Origin: Leisingera thetidis
Lineage (GTDB): Bacteria; Pseudomonadota; Alphaproteobacteria; Rhodobacterales; Rhodobacteraceae
Length of the DNA stretch: 64,000 nt
Direction of reading: 5' to 3'
NCBI RefSeq assembly: GCF_025857195.1
Contig: NZ_CP109787.1
Location: forward strand, 2,855,501-2,919,500
Shown: in pieces, positions 17,633 to 27,303 of the stretch
How positions within the stretch are numbered: the first letter of the stretch is position 1
How the letters are laid out: every line of letters begins with the position of its first letter
Program-made: the position numbers and the translations under genes
The notes under the pieces: model-generated
The model's input: the letters and a program-made list of their open reading frames with translations, nothing else
What the model was told of the DNA's origin: nothing
The model's database searches: none

Positions 17633-19084
17633 ATGGCACTCACCTTTCGTCTGAACGGTGAAGCGGTTCACATCACGGAGGCGGACCCTTCGGTAACGCT
17701 GCTGGACTGGCTGCGCGAAGAAAAGGGGCTCACCGGCACCAAGGAAGGCTGCAACGAAGGCGATTGCGGCGCCTGCACCGTGATGGTGACCGATTCACGC
17801 GGATCCAGAGCCTTGAACGCCTGCATCCTGTTCCTGCCGCAGCTGCAGGGCAAATCGGTGCGCACCGTCGAGGGCGCCGCCGGTCCGGACGGCCGCCTGC
17901 ATCCCGTCCAGCAGGCGATGGTGGACCACCACGGCAGCCAATGCGGCTTCTGCACCCCCGGCTTCATCATGTCGATGGTCACCGCCCACGCCAATGGCGC
18001 CACGGATTATGACGACCAGCTGGCCGGCAACCTCTGCCGCTGCACCGGCTACGCCCCGATCATCCGCGCCGCCGAGGCCGCCAGGGCCGCCCCGGTCCCC
18101 GACTGGATCAGCCAGGAAGGATCCTTCATCTGGCCGGAAATATCCCGGGGGGAGGCCGCAGGCCGGGGGGCAGCGCCCCCTCCAAACAAACCCGCGGCAG
18201 CGCCCCCTCCTAACAAACCCGAGGCAGCGCCCCCGCTCTTGCCCGCCTCCTCTGACGAACTGGCCGAACTTTATGCAGCCCGCCCGGATGCCACCCTCGT
18301 GGCCGGCGCCACCGACGTTGGCCTCTGGGTCACCAAGCAGCTCCGCCGCCTGCCGCAGATGATCTTCCTCGACGGCTGCGCCGACCTGAAGGACATAGAC
18401 GTCACGGACAGCACCGTCCGCATCGGCGCCATGGCGGACCTGAACGCCTTGCGCACAGCGATGCAACCGCTGCACCCGTCGTTCGCCGAAATGCTGCGCC
18501 GCTTTGCCTCCCAGCAGGTGCGCGCCGCCGCCACCGTCGGCGGCAATATCGCCAACGGCTCGCCGATCGGCGACACCCCGCCCGCGCTGATTGCCCTCGG
18601 CGCCACCCTGCACCTGCGCAAGGGCGGGACCCGCCGCGAACTGCCGCTGGAGGCGTTCTTCCTCGACTACGGCAAACAGGACCGCCAGCCGGGCGAGTTT
18701 GTCGAAGCCGTCAGCTTCCCGCGCCAGCCCGATGCCCTGAAGGTCTACAAGCTCTCCAAACGCTTCGATCAGGACATCTCCGCGGTTCTGGGCGCCTTCA
18801 ACGTCACCGTGGCGGACGGCACCATCACCGCCGCCCGCATCGCCTTTGGCGGCATGGCGGGCATCCCGAAACGCGCCGCCCGCGTCGAAGCCGCCCTCAC
18901 CGGCCAGCCCTGGGATCAGGCCACGATCCAGACCGCCGCGGCCGCTTTCGACCAGGACTTCACCCCGATGAGCGACATGCGTGCCTCCGCCGCCTACCGG
19001 CTGGAGGCCGCCCGCAACATGCTGACCCGGTATTTCGCCGAACAGAATGGCGCGGCGGTCTCGGTGCTGGAGGTGAGGCCATGA
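17633..19084 (+). CDS. xdhA: Xanthine dehydrogenase small subunit (2Fe-2S and FAD)
   Basis: A 483-residue subunit oxidising hypoxanthine and xanthine together with XdhB. The first 2Fe-2S domain has [13 protein letters not shown] and LNACILF; the second has [12 protein letters not shown] and [13 protein letters not shown] (to about 145). The FAD domain starts near 205 with [20 protein letters not shown] and [18 protein letters not shown], followed by the CO-dehydrogenase flavoprotein C-terminal domain. The linker is unusual: about 178-204 is a Pro/Ala repeat ([22 protein letters not shown]) encoded by a 27-bp tandem repeat that resembles intergenic elements. First gene of the operon; overlaps xdhB by 4 bases. 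Confidence 0.95.
   Translation: MALTFRLNGEAVHITEADPSVTLLDWLREEKGLTGTKEGCNEGDCGACTVMVTDSRGSRALNACILFLPQLQGKSVRTVEGAAGPDGRLHPVQQAMVDHHGSQCGFCTPGFIMSMVTAHANGATDYDDQLAGNLCRCTGYAPIIRAAEAARAAPVPDWISQEGSFIWPEISRGEAAGRGAAPPPNKPAAAPPPNKPEAAPPLLPASSDELAELYAARPDATLVAGATDVGLWVTKQLRRLPQMIFLDGCADLKDIDVTDSTVRIGAMADLNALRTAMQPLHPSFAEMLRRFASQQVRAAATVGGNIANGSPIGDTPPALIALGATLHLRKGGTRRELPLEAFFLDYGKQDRQPGEFVEAVSFPRQPDALKVYKLSKRFDQDISAVLGAFNVTVADGTITAARIAFGGMAGIPKRAARVEAALTGQPWDQATIQTAAAAFDQDFTPMSDMRASAAYRLEAARNMLTRYFAEQNGAAVSVLEVRP
18138..18235 (+). repeat. Intergenic-type repeat captured in frame inside xdhA
   Basis: The segment starts with aaatatcccgggg, continues through a GC-rich hairpin (gggggcagcgccccc), and then has a 27-bp unit repeated twice plus a partial third copy (18171-18197, 18198-18224, then cagcgccccc). 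The same order, aaata-ccgggg then ggggcagcgcccc twice, is found in the non-coding region near 44868-44945. It keeps the frame and adds a Pro/Ala linker. Confidence 0.7.
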
Positions 19085-21486
19085 GCGTCGCCAAACCCCT
19101 CCCCCATGATTCCGCCTGGCTGCATGTGACCGGCGCCGCGCGCTATGTCGATGACATCCCCGCGCCGCGCGGCACGCTGCATCTGGCCTTCGGCCTCTCG
19201 CCCATCGCCCGCGGCCACATCACCGGCATGTCCCTCAGCGAGGTGCAGCACAGCCCCGGCGTGGCGGCGGTGATGACCGCCAAGGGGCTGCCGTTCTCCA
19301 ATGACGTCTCCCCGTCGATCCATGACGAGCCGCTGCTGGCGGCCGGCACTGTCAACTACGTCGGCCAGCCGGTGTTCCTGGTGGTGGCCGACACCCACCG
19401 CAACGCCCGCATCGCCGCCCGCAAGGGCCATGTGACGTACGCCGAGGAACCCGCCCTGCTGACCCTGGACGCGGCGCTGGCCGCAGACAGCCGGTTCGAG
19501 GAAGGCCCGCGCATCTATCAGAAAGGCGACGCCGCCGCCGCCATCGCTGCCGCTCCGCGCCTGGTCGAGGGCACCTTCGAACTCGGCGGCCAGGAGCATT
19601 TCTATCTCGAAGGCCAGGCCGCGATGGCCCTGCCGCAGGAGGATGGCGGCATGCTCGTGCATTCCTCCACCCAGCACCCGACCGAGATCCAGCACAAGGT
19701 GGCCGAGGCCATCGGCCTGCCGATGAATGCCGTGCGCGTCGAGACCCGGCGCATGGGCGGCGGCTTTGGCGGCAAGGAAAGCCAGGGCAATGCGCTGGCG
19801 GTGGCCTGCGCCGTCGCCGCGCGGCTGACCGGACGCGCGTGCAAGATGCGCTATGACCGCGACGACGACATGGTGATCACCGGCAAGCGCCACGCCTTCC
19901 GCATCAGCTACCGTGCGGGGTTCGACGAGGACGGGCGCCTGCAGGGCGTCGAGTTCCTGCATCTGGCCGATTGCGGCTGGGCGCAGGACCTGTCGCTGCC
20001 GGTGGCCGACCGGGCGATGCTGCATGCCGACAACGCCTATCTGATCCCCAATATCCGCATCGAAAGCCACCGGCTGCGCACCAACCTGCAAAGCGCCACC
20101 GCCTACCGCGGCTTTGGCGGCCCGCAGGGGATGGTGGGGATCGAGCGGGTAATGGACCATATCGCGCATGATCTGGGCCGCGATCCGCTGGAGCTGCGCC
20201 GCCTGAATTACTACGCGCCGATGCGGACCCCGGATGCAGCCCCCGGCAAACCCCGCGACCAGCACAGCCTGCCCGCCGATGGCAACGCCGACCTCGCCTC
20301 GCGCGGGGCGCCGCCGCCGCCCGCCGCACCGCCGGCGCCGCCCGCGGGCGCACAGACCACCCCCTACCACATGCCGGTCGAGGATTTCATCCTGCACGAA
20401 ATGACCGGCCAGCTGGTGCAAAGCGCAGACTACGCCCAGCGCCGCGCGGCGGTCCGCCAATGGAACCGCGGCAACGAGCACATCAAGAAGGGCATCGCCT
20501 TCTCGCCGGTGAAATTCGGCATTTCCTTCACGCTGACGCATCTCAATCAGGCGGGCGCTCTGGTGCATGTCTATCAGGACGGCTCGGTGCATCTGAACCA
20601 CGGCGGCACCGAGATGGGCCAGGGGCTGTTCCAGAAGGTGGCGCAGGTTGCCGCCAGCCGGTTCGGCATCCCGCTGGACAAGGTGAAGATCACCGCCAGC
20701 GACACCGCCAAAGTGCCGAACACCTCGGCCACGGCGGCCTCTTCCGGGTCCGACCTCAACGGCATGGCGGTCAAGGCCGCCTGCGACACCATCCGCGACC
20801 GCATGGCCGAGCATCTGGCGCTGCAGCATCAGGCCAGCCCCGGCGATGTGGTGTTTGAAAACGGCCAGGTGCACATCGGCCAGCATGAGATGACCTTCGA
20901 ACAGGCGGCGATGAGCTGTTACCAGGGCCGCGTCAGCCTGTCGGCCACCGGGTTCTACAAGACGCCAAAAGTGGAATGGGACCGGATCAAGGGCCGCGGC
21001 CGCCCGTTCTATTACTTTGCCTATGGCGCCGCGGTAACCGAAGTGGCGGTGGATGCCCTCACCGGCGAGAACCGCATCCTGCGCTGCGACATCCTGCATG
21101 ACGCCGGCGCCTCGCTGAACCCGGCGCTGGACATCGGCCAGATCGAGGGCGGCTATGTGCAGGGCGCAGGGTGGCTCACCACCGAGGAACTGGTCTGGGA
21201 CGATGCCGGGCGCCTGCGCACCCATGCGCCTTCGACCTACAAGATCCCCGCCTGCTCCGACCGGCCGGACGTGTTCAACGTCACGCTCTTTGACGGCCAG
21301 AACCGCGAGGACACCATCTACCGCTCCAAGGCGGTGGGCGAGCCGCCCTTCATGCTCGGCATCTCCGCCTGGCTGGCCTTAAGCGATGCGGTCGCCGCCT
21401 TTGGCGATGCCTATCCGGCGCTGAACGCGCCGGCCACCGCAGAAGAGGTCTGGCGCGCAATCCGGAGGGTGCGCGATGGGATTTGA
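19081..21486 (+). CDS. xdhB: Xanthine dehydrogenase molybdopterin-binding subunit
   Basis: An 801-residue molybdenum subunit. Molybdopterin/Mo-site segments are [47 protein letters not shown] and [16 protein letters not shown]. The C-terminal [10 protein letters not shown] contains the catalytic Glu conserved in xanthine oxidases. Near residue 385-425 there is an Ala/Pro-rich insert ([17 protein letters not shown]) at a surface loop before [11 protein letters not shown]. It overlaps xdhA by 4 bases and xdhC by 11, so translation is coupled. Cytosolic enzyme; electrons pass to the 2Fe-2S centres of XdhA and then to NAD+ via FAD. Confidence 0.95.
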   Translation: MSVAKPLPHDSAWLHVTGAARYVDDIPAPRGTLHLAFGLSPIARGHITGMSLSEVQHSPGVAAVMTAKGLPFSNDVSPSIHDEPLLAAGTVNYVGQPVFLVVADTHRNARIAARKGHVTYAEEPALLTLDAALAADSRFEEGPRIYQKGDAAAAIAAAPRLVEGTFELGGQEHFYLEGQAAMALPQEDGGMLVHSSTQHPTEIQHKVAEAIGLPMNAVRVETRRMGGGFGGKESQGNALAVACAVAARLTGRACKMRYDRDDDMVITGKRHAFRISYRAGFDEDGRLQGVEFLHLADCGWAQDLSLPVADRAMLHADNAYLIPNIRIESHRLRTNLQSATAYRGFGGPQGMVGIERVMDHIAHDLGRDPLELRRLNYYAPMRTPDAAPGKPRDQHSLPADGNADLASRGAPPPPAAPPAPPAGAQTTPYHMPVEDFILHEMTGQLVQSADYAQRRAAVRQWNRGNEHIKKGIAFSPVKFGISFTLTHLNQAGALVHVYQDGSVHLNHGGTEMGQGLFQKVAQVAASRFGIPLDKVKITASDTAKVPNTSATAASSGSDLNGMAVKAACDTIRDRMAEHLALQHQASPGDVVFENGQVHIGQHEMTFEQAAMSCYQGRVSLSATGFYKTPKVEWDRIKGRGRPFYYFAYGAAVTEVAVDALTGENRILRCDILHDAGASLNPALDIGQIEGGYVQGAGWLTTEELVWDDAGRLRTHAPSTYKIPACSDRPDVFNVTLFDGQNREDTIYRSKAVGEPPFMLGISAWLALSDAVAAFGDAYPALNAPATAEEVWRAIRRVRDGI

Positions 21487-22411
21487 CATCGGGGAACTGC
21501 GCCGGGCGGTCGCCGAGCATGGCCGCGTGGCACGGGTGGTGATTGCCGCCGTCCGCGGCTCCTCGCCGCGCGACACCGGCACCGCCATGCTGGTCTGGCA
21601 GACCGGCCAGTCCGGCACCATCGGCGGCGGCACCCTGGAATACGAGGCTGCGCAGGCGGCCCGTGCGCAGCTGATCCCCAAGCGGTTCAGCACCCATGCG
21701 CTGGGGCCGGACCTGGGCCAGTGCTGCGGCGGCGCGGTGACGCTGCTCAGCGAAATTTATGAAGCGGCGGATATGGCGGCCCTTGCGGGCGGAGTCATCG
21801 CCCGCCCGGCCAGCCCGGCGCCGGTGCCGATGGCGGTGAAACGCATTCTCGCCACCGCCCGCAGCCAGGGCCTGGCGCCGGACCCGCAGCTGGTGGACGG
21901 CTGGATGATCGAACCGGTGCATGAGCCGCAGACCGCGCTCTGGATCTGGGGCGCGGGCCATGTCGGCCGGGCGCTGGTTGATGTGCTCTCGCCGCTGCCG
22001 GATCTGCAGATCACCTGGGCGGACACCGGCGCCGAGCGGTTCCCGGCGGAAATCCCCGCCGGCGTGACTGCGGTTCCGGCCGCAGATCCTGCGCTGCTTG
22101 TGCGCCATGCGCCTGAAAACGCTGCGCATTTGGTGCTCACCTATTCCCATGCGCTGGATCTGGCGCTATGCCACGCGCTGTTGAGCCATGGGTTCGCCTT
22201 TGCCGGGCTGATCGGCTCCAAAACCAAATGGGCGCGGTTCCGCTCGCGCCTTGCCGCCCTGGGGCACGCCCCCGGGGCTATTGCACGGATCACCTGCCCG
22301 ATCGGCGATCCGGACCTTGGAAAACATCCGCAGATGATTGCGGTCGGCGTGGCGGCGCAGCTGCTGCGGCACGGAAAAGAAGACGAACAGAGAGAGGACC
22401 GGCGCGCGTGA
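21476..22411 (+). CDS. xdhC: Xanthine dehydrogenase accessory protein
   Basis: A 311-residue XdhC/CoxI protein. The N-terminal domain has RGSSPRDTGTAMLVW and GTIGGGTLEYEAA; the C-terminal Rossmann domain has LWIWGAGHVGRALVDVL and GFAFAGLIGSKTKWARFRSR. XdhC binds the molybdenum cofactor, assists its sulfuration and inserts it into XdhB; it is not part of the mature enzyme. Its stop overlaps the GTG of the next gene (sequence GTGA), tying the enzyme genes to the transporter genes. Confidence 0.93.
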   Translation: MGFDIGELRRAVAEHGRVARVVIAAVRGSSPRDTGTAMLVWQTGQSGTIGGGTLEYEAAQAARAQLIPKRFSTHALGPDLGQCCGGAVTLLSEIYEAADMAALAGGVIARPASPAPVPMAVKRILATARSQGLAPDPQLVDGWMIEPVHEPQTALWIWGAGHVGRALVDVLSPLPDLQITWADTGAERFPAEIPAGVTAVPAADPALLVRHAPENAAHLVLTYSHALDLALCHALLSHGFAFAGLIGSKTKWARFRSRLAALGHAPGAIARITCPIGDPDLGKHPQMIAVGVAAQLLRHGKEDEQREDRRA

Positions 22412-23925
22412 GTGTACCACTGTTGAGCCTGCAGGGCCTGACCAAGGCCTACCCCGGGGTTGTGGCCAATGACACCGTTTCCTTTGACATCGGCGAGGGC
22501 GAAGTGCACGCCCTGCTTGGCGAAAACGGCGCCGGGAAGTCGACGCTGGTCAAGATGATCTATGGCCTGGTGAAGCCCGACAGCGGCCGGATGCTGTTGC
22601 GCGGCGCCCCCTTTGCGCCGGCCGAGCCGCGTGCCGCCCGCGCCGACGGCATCGCCATGGTGTTCCAGCATTTTTCGCTGTTTGACGCGCTGAACGTGGC
22701 CGAGAACATCGCGCTCGGGATGGAAAACCCGCCGGAGATGCGCGACCTCGCCGCCCGCATCCGCGAAGTGTCGGAAACCTACGGGCTGCCGCTGGACCCG
22801 TTCCGCACCGTCGGTGACCTCTCCGCAGGCGAGCGCCAGCGCGTCGAGATCATCCGCTGCCTGCTGCAGGACCCGAAACTCCTGATCATGGACGAGCCGA
22901 CCTCGGTGCTCACCCCGCAGGAGGTGGATATCCTGTTCAAGACCCTGCAGAAGCTGCAGTCCGAAGGCACCTCGATCCTTTATATCTCGCACAAGCTGGA
23001 GGAGATCCGCACGCTGTGCGACCACGCCACCATCCTGCGCCTGGGCAAGAACGTCGGCGAATGCACGCCCTCGGAAACCTCGGCCCGCGACATGGCGGAG
23101 ATGATGGTCGGCAGCACCCTGCAGACGCCGCAGCGCGGAACCCGCGAGTTCGGCGATGTTGCGATGGACATCACCGGCCTGTCGGTTCCCGCCCCCTCGG
23201 CGTTCGGCACCGCGCTGAAAAACGTGCACATGAAAGTGCGCAAGGGCGAGATTCTCGGCATTGGCGGCGTGGCCGGCAATGGCCAGGATGAGCTGCTGGG
23301 CGTCCTGTCGGGGGAAACCCTGACAGACCCGGACGCGGTCAAGCTGCACGGCGACCCCATCGGCCGCCTCGGCCCCACCGCCCGCCGCCGCCTCGGCGTG
23401 CTGGCGGCACCGGAGGAACGCCTCGGCCATGCCGCCGCGCCGGACATGAGCCTGACCGAAAACGCCATGCTCACCGGCTCGGTGCGCGAGGGGCTGGAGA
23501 AGAACGGCTTTCTCGACTGGGGCAAGACCCGCGATTTTGCCGAACGCATCATCAAGGCCTTTGACGTGCGCACCCCCGGCCCCGGCAACGCGGCGCGGTC
23601 GCTGTCGGGCGGCAACCTGCAGAAGTTCGTGATCGGCCGCGAGGTGCTGCAGGACCCCGAGGTGCTGGTGGTGAACCAGCCGACCTGGGGCGTCGATGCC
23701 TCCGCCGCCGCCGCCATCCGCCAGTCGCTGCTGGATCTGGCCGCCAAGGGCGCCGCGGTGATCTGCATCAGCCAGGATCTGGATGAGCTGATGGAAATTT
23801 CCGACAGCTTTGCCGCCTTGAACGAGGGCCGCCTGAGCGCCCCGCGCGAGGCGATGGGTCTGACGGTGGACGAAATCGGCCTGATGATGGGCGGCGCCCA
23901 CGGCATGGAGGTGGCGCATGTGTAA
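22408..23925 (+). CDS. ABC transporter ATP-binding protein (BMP/nucleoside-type)
   Basis: A 505-residue protein with two fused ATPase domains. The first is canonical: Walker A GENGAGKST at 38-46, signature LSAGERQRVEI near 137, Walker B LLIMDEPTS. The second has a degenerate P-loop (GVAGNGQDEL), signature LSGGNLQKFVIGRE near 400 and LVVNQPTWGVD in place of Walker B. This asymmetry is typical of the RbsA/NupA/BmpB-type importers for nucleosides and related compounds. The GTG start at 22408 overlaps the xdhC stop; a longer frame inside xdhC is not needed. Given xdhABC upstream, purine base or nucleoside import is likely. Confidence 0.9.
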   Translation: MSVPLLSLQGLTKAYPGVVANDTVSFDIGEGEVHALLGENGAGKSTLVKMIYGLVKPDSGRMLLRGAPFAPAEPRAARADGIAMVFQHFSLFDALNVAENIALGMENPPEMRDLAARIREVSETYGLPLDPFRTVGDLSAGERQRVEIIRCLLQDPKLLIMDEPTSVLTPQEVDILFKTLQKLQSEGTSILYISHKLEEIRTLCDHATILRLGKNVGECTPSETSARDMAEMMVGSTLQTPQRGTREFGDVAMDITGLSVPAPSAFGTALKNVHMKVRKGEILGIGGVAGNGQDELLGVLSGETLTDPDAVKLHGDPIGRLGPTARRRLGVLAAPEERLGHAAAPDMSLTENAMLTGSVREGLEKNGFLDWGKTRDFAERIIKAFDVRTPGPGNAARSLSGGNLQKFVIGREVLQDPEVLVVNQPTWGVDASAAAAIRQSLLDLAAKGAAVICISQDLDELMEISDSFAALNEGRLSAPREAMGLTVDEIGLMMGGAHGMEVAHV

Positions 23926-23979
23926 CCGTTTCGGTGTCCGCAAAGGGCAGCGTCCGGCCCGTCGGGGGGGGAGCAAAGC

Positions 23980-24029
23980 GCCCGCCCCGTGGGGGGCGGG
24001 CCGGGCGCAGCCCGGCCTGCAGGCCGGGC
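23980..24029. repeat. Palindromic repeats inside the transporter operon
   Basis: A hairpin GCCCGCCCC-gtgg-GGGGCGGGC (23980-24001) is followed by a perfect 20-bp palindrome centred on CCTGCAGG (24010-24029). They lie in the 159-base gap between the ATPase and first permease genes, the only sizeable gap in the operon. They may act as mRNA stabilisers or processing sites. Confidence 0.55.
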
Positions 24030-24084
24030 GGAACGCCGCCAGCAAGAGCATCAGAATAAAGAACGCAAAACAGGGAGCCGCTTC

Positions 24085-25167
24085 ATGATCCGGCTTGAGA
24101 AGAGGCCGCAGCCGTCGCGCACCTGGCCGGTGGCGACGCCGCTGGCGGCGGTGCTGGCGACGATGTTTTTTGGCGGGCTGCTGTTCGCCGCCCTTGGCAA
24201 GCCGCCGGTGGAGGCGATCCGCACCATTTTCTGGGAACCGCTGTTCGGCGAGTTCGCCTTCTACTACCGGCCGCAGCTGCTGGTCAAAGGCGCGCCGCTG
24301 GTGCTGATTGCCATCGGCCTCAGCCTGGGCTTCCGCGCCGGCATCTGGAACATCGGCGCCGAGGGCCAGTACATCATGGGCGCCATCTTTGGCGCCGGTG
24401 CCGGCCTTGCCTTCTACCCTTTGGAGGCGTTCTATATCTTCCCGATCATGGTGATTGCCGGCGCGTTTGGCGGCTGGGTCTGGGCGATGATTCCGGCGAT
24501 CCTGAAAACCCGGTTCGGCACCAACGAGATCCTGGTCTCCCTGATGCTGGTCTATGTCGCCGAGCAGTTCCTGGCCTCGGTCTCTCTGGGGCTGCTGAAG
24601 AACCCCGAGGGCTTCGGCTTTCCCGGCTCGCGCAACCTGCAGTCCTGGGACAGCGCCCATAACGCCGAGCTGATTGCCGGCTCCGGCATGCACTGGGGCG
24701 TGGTGGCGGCGCTGATCGCGGTGATCTTTGCCTATGTGCTGCTGAACCGCCACATGACCGGCTACCACATCCGGCTGACCGGCGAGGCACCGCGGGCGGC
24801 GCGCTTTGCCGGCGTCAACCCGGCGCGGCTGGTGCTGTTCTGCCTCGGCACCTCCGGCGCGCTGGCCGGGCTGGCCGGCATGTTCGAGGTCTCCGGCCCC
24901 TCCGGCCAGATCTCCATCGACTTCAACGTGGGCTATGGCTTCACCGCGATCATCGTCGCCTTTCTGGGCCGGCTGCACCCGGTCGGCATCCTGCTGGCAG
25001 GCGGGCTGATGGCGCTCACTTATATTGGCGGCGACATTGCGCAATCGAACCTGCAGCTGCCCGCGGCGGCGATCCAGGTGTTCCAGGGGATGCTGCTGTT
25101 CTTCCTGCTGGCGTTCGACCTGCTGACGAACTTCCGCATCGCAATCGGCAAGCCGGAGGTGGCGTAA
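24085..25167 (+). CDS. ABC transporter permease (BMP/nucleoside-type), subunit 1
   Basis: A 360-residue integral membrane protein of the BPD_transp_2 family (as in RbsC and NupB/NupC-type importers). It has eight or more hydrophobic helices and the family segment SLGFRAGIWNIGAEGQYIMG, plus KTRFGTNEILVSLMLVYVA. The start at 24085 (MIRLEKRPQ) was chosen because the upstream in-frame codons translate palindromic intergenic repeat; an AGGGAGCC site precedes it. It ends one base before the next permease gene, and the two probably form a heterodimer. Confidence 0.92.
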   Translation: MIRLEKRPQPSRTWPVATPLAAVLATMFFGGLLFAALGKPPVEAIRTIFWEPLFGEFAFYYRPQLLVKGAPLVLIAIGLSLGFRAGIWNIGAEGQYIMGAIFGAGAGLAFYPLEAFYIFPIMVIAGAFGGWVWAMIPAILKTRFGTNEILVSLMLVYVAEQFLASVSLGLLKNPEGFGFPGSRNLQSWDSAHNAELIAGSGMHWGVVAALIAVIFAYVLLNRHMTGYHIRLTGEAPRAARFAGVNPARLVLFCLGTSGALAGLAGMFEVSGPSGQISIDFNVGYGFTAIIVAFLGRLHPVGILLAGGLMALTYIGGDIAQSNLQLPAAAIQVFQGMLLFFLLAFDLLTNFRIAIGKPEVA

Positions 25168-25168
25168 C

Positions 25169-26089
25169 ATGGATCTGTCTGCAATCAACCCGGTCCTGCT
25201 GATCGCCTCGCTGATGGTGGCGGCAACCCCGCTGCTGCTGGCCGCGATCGGCGAACTGGTGGTCGAGAAATCCGGCGTGCTGAACCTCGGCGTCGAGGGG
25301 ATGATGATCGTGGGCGCCATCGCGGGCTTTGCCGTGGCGGTGGAAAGCGGCTCGCCCCTGCTCGGCTTCGTCGCCGCCGCCATCGCAGGCGCGGCGCTGT
25401 CGGTGCTGTTCGCCATCCTCACCCAGTTTGCCCAGGCCAACCAGGTCGCCTCCGGCCTGTCGCTGACGCTGTTCGGGCTGGGGCTGTCGGCGCTGATGGG
25501 GCAATCCTATGTCGGCGTTAAGCCGCCGCGGATGGGCGACATCGACATCCCCGTCCTCAGCGACCTGCCGGTGATCGGCCCGATTCTGTTCGGCCATGAC
25601 ATCATTCTCTACTTCGGCATTGCCCTGACCGCCGCGGTCTGGTGGGTGCTGAAGTACTCGCGCATCGGTCTGGTGCTGCGCGCGGTGGGCGAGAACCACG
25701 ACGCCGCCCATGCGCTGGGGTACAAGGTGATCCGCATCCGCCTTGCGGCGATCATGTTCGGCGGCGCCTGCGCCGGCCTTGGCGGCGCCTACATCAGCCT
25801 GATCCGGGTGCCGCAGTGGACCGAGGGCATGACCGCCGGCATCGGCTGGATCGCCCTGGCGCTGGTGGTGTTTGCCAGCTGGAAGCCGTGGCGCGCCCTG
25901 CTCGGGGCCTATCTCTTTGGCGGCGTCACCGTGGTGCAGCTCAATCTGCAGGCGGCGGGCGTTGCCATCCCGGTCGAGTATCTGGCAATGTCGCCGTATC
26001 TGATTACCATTCTGGTGCTTGTTATCCTTTCCGCGGACAAGAGCAGCGCACCCGCTTCGCTTGGCCGCAATTTCCACGCCTCCCGCTAG
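25169..26089 (+). CDS. ABC transporter permease (BMP/nucleoside-type), subunit 2
   Basis: A 306-residue membrane protein of the same family as its upstream neighbour, with the diagnostic EKSGVLNLGVEGMMIVGAIA segment and QANQVASGLSLTLFGLGLSA. Repeated hydrophobic helices span the protein. It is separated from permease 1 by a single base. Together with the ATPase and the BMP protein it makes a complete importer. Confidence 0.92.
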   Translation: MDLSAINPVLLIASLMVAATPLLLAAIGELVVEKSGVLNLGVEGMMIVGAIAGFAVAVESGSPLLGFVAAAIAGAALSVLFAILTQFAQANQVASGLSLTLFGLGLSALMGQSYVGVKPPRMGDIDIPVLSDLPVIGPILFGHDIILYFGIALTAAVWWVLKYSRIGLVLRAVGENHDAAHALGYKVIRIRLAAIMFGGACAGLGGAYISLIRVPQWTEGMTAGIGWIALALVVFASWKPWRALLGAYLFGGVTVVQLNLQAAGVAIPVEYLAMSPYLITILVLVILSADKSSAPASLGRNFHASR

Positions 26090-26116
26090 CCGGGGGGCTT
26101 TTTGCCCGCCCCGGCT
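26088..26116 (+). promoter_or_regulatory. RNA hairpin between permease and binding-protein genes
   Basis: AGCCGGGGGGC (26088-26098), a TTTTT loop and GCCCGCCCCGGCT (26104-26116) form a strong stem with one bulge, starting at the permease stop codon. A hairpin just before the binding-protein gene is common in ABC operons, where it protects the 3' segment and allows more binding protein than membrane subunits. That role is inferred. Confidence 0.5.
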
Positions 26117-26153
26117 GCCGGGGCCAATCAAAACCAACTGGGGAGTCCCTTTG

Positions 26154-27230
26154 ATGAAACTGACCAACCTCCTGACCAGCGCCGCAGTGGCGCTTGGCCT
26201 CGCCGCGGGCGCGGCCTGGGCCCAAGACAAGACCAAGGTGGGCTTTGTCTATGTCGGCCCCGTCGGCGACGGCGGCTGGACCTATGAGCACGACCAGGGC
26301 CGCAAGGCGGTCGAAGCCGAATTCGGCGACCAGGTCGAAACCGTCTACGTGGAAAGCGTGGCCGAAGGCCCGGATGCCGAGCGGGTGATGACCCAGATGG
26401 CGCTGCAGGGCGCCGACCTGATCTTCACCACCTCCTTCGGCTACATGGATCCGACCATCAACGTCGCCAAGAAGTTCCCGGACGTGAAGTTCGAGCACGC
26501 CACCGGCTACAAGCGCGCCGACAACGTCTCGACCTATTCCGCCCGCTTCTACGAGGGGCGCGCGGTGCAGGGCACCATTGCGGGCCACATGACCGAAAGC
26601 AACATCGTCGGCTACATCGGCTCCTATCCGATCCCGGAAGTGGTGCGCGGCATCAACTCGGCCTATATCCACGCCAAAAAGGTGAACCCCGACGTCGAAT
26701 TCAAAATCGTCTGGGCCTTCACCTGGTTCGACCCGGCCAAGGAAGCGGACGCCGCCAAGGTGCTGATCGAACAGGGCGCCGACGTGATCCTGCAGCACAC
26801 CGATTCCACCGCGCCGCAGGCGGCAGCCCAGGCGGCCGGCAACGTCTACACCTTCGGCCAGGCCTCCGACATGGCGGAATACGCGCCCAAGCCGCGGGTC
26901 TCCTCGATCATCGACGACTGGGCGCCCTACTACATCGCCCGCACCAAGGCGGTGATGGACGGCACCTGGGAAAGCGTTGACACCTGGGACGGCATCGGTG
27001 CCGGCATGGTGGGCATCGGCGAGATTTCCGACGCGGTCCCGGCCGAGGTGAAGGAAGCGGCGCTGGCGATCAAGGACGCGATTGCCTCGGGCGAGTACCA
27101 CCCGTTCACCGGCCCGCTGAACAAGCAGGACGGCACCCCCTGGCTGGCCGAGGGCGAAACGGCCGATGACGGCACCCTGGCGGGCATGAACTTCTATGTC
27201 GAAGGCCTCGAAGGCGACATCCCGCAATAA
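26154..27230 (+). CDS. BMP-family ABC transporter substrate-binding protein
   Basis: A 358-residue periplasmic binding protein of the basic membrane protein (PnrA/Bmp) family. A signal peptide (LTSAAVALGLAAGAAWA, cleavage before QDKTK) is followed by the mature start KVGFVYVGPVGDGGWTYEHD and then FTTSFGYMDPTINVAKKFP, QHTDSTAPQAAAQ and GIGAGMVGIGEISDAVP. There is no lipobox cysteine. Characterised relatives bind purine nucleosides; here the xanthine dehydrogenase genes in the same operon favour purines. Last gene of the operon, followed by an intrinsic terminator. Confidence 0.93.
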   Translation: MKLTNLLTSAAVALGLAAGAAWAQDKTKVGFVYVGPVGDGGWTYEHDQGRKAVEAEFGDQVETVYVESVAEGPDAERVMTQMALQGADLIFTTSFGYMDPTINVAKKFPDVKFEHATGYKRADNVSTYSARFYEGRAVQGTIAGHMTESNIVGYIGSYPIPEVVRGINSAYIHAKKVNPDVEFKIVWAFTWFDPAKEADAAKVLIEQGADVILQHTDSTAPQAAAQAAGNVYTFGQASDMAEYAPKPRVSSIIDDWAPYYIARTKAVMDGTWESVDTWDGIGAGMVGIGEISDAVPAEVKEAALAIKDAIASGEYHPFTGPLNKQDGTPWLAEGETADDGTLAGMNFYVEGLEGDIPQ

Positions 27231-27252
27231 GCCACGGCTGCACCGGAAACGG

Positions 27253-27280
27253 AAAGGCCCGCCATCCGGCGGGCCTTTTT
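27253..27280 (+). terminator. Intrinsic terminator of the xdh-BMP operon
   Basis: AAAGGCCCGCC (27253-27263), a 4-base loop and GGCGGGCCTTT (27268-27278), running into a T-tract (27276-27280), 23 bases after the binding-protein stop. Confidence 0.9.
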
Positions 27281-27303
27281 CATCGGGGCCGCCGGTCGGA
27301 CGG

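Noticed and set aside
17416..17639. Small overlapping frames on both strands before xdhA
   Set aside because: Neither shows a ribosome site plus protein-like composition; the region is better seen as the dnaE/xdhA promoter region.
18994..21225. Minus-strand frame of 743 codons opposite xdhB
   Set aside because: Shadow of xdhB; no protein features.
22141..25440. Minus-strand open frame of 1099 codons
   Set aside because: Antisense to the ATPase and permease genes of the BMP importer; composition typical of a GC shadow frame.
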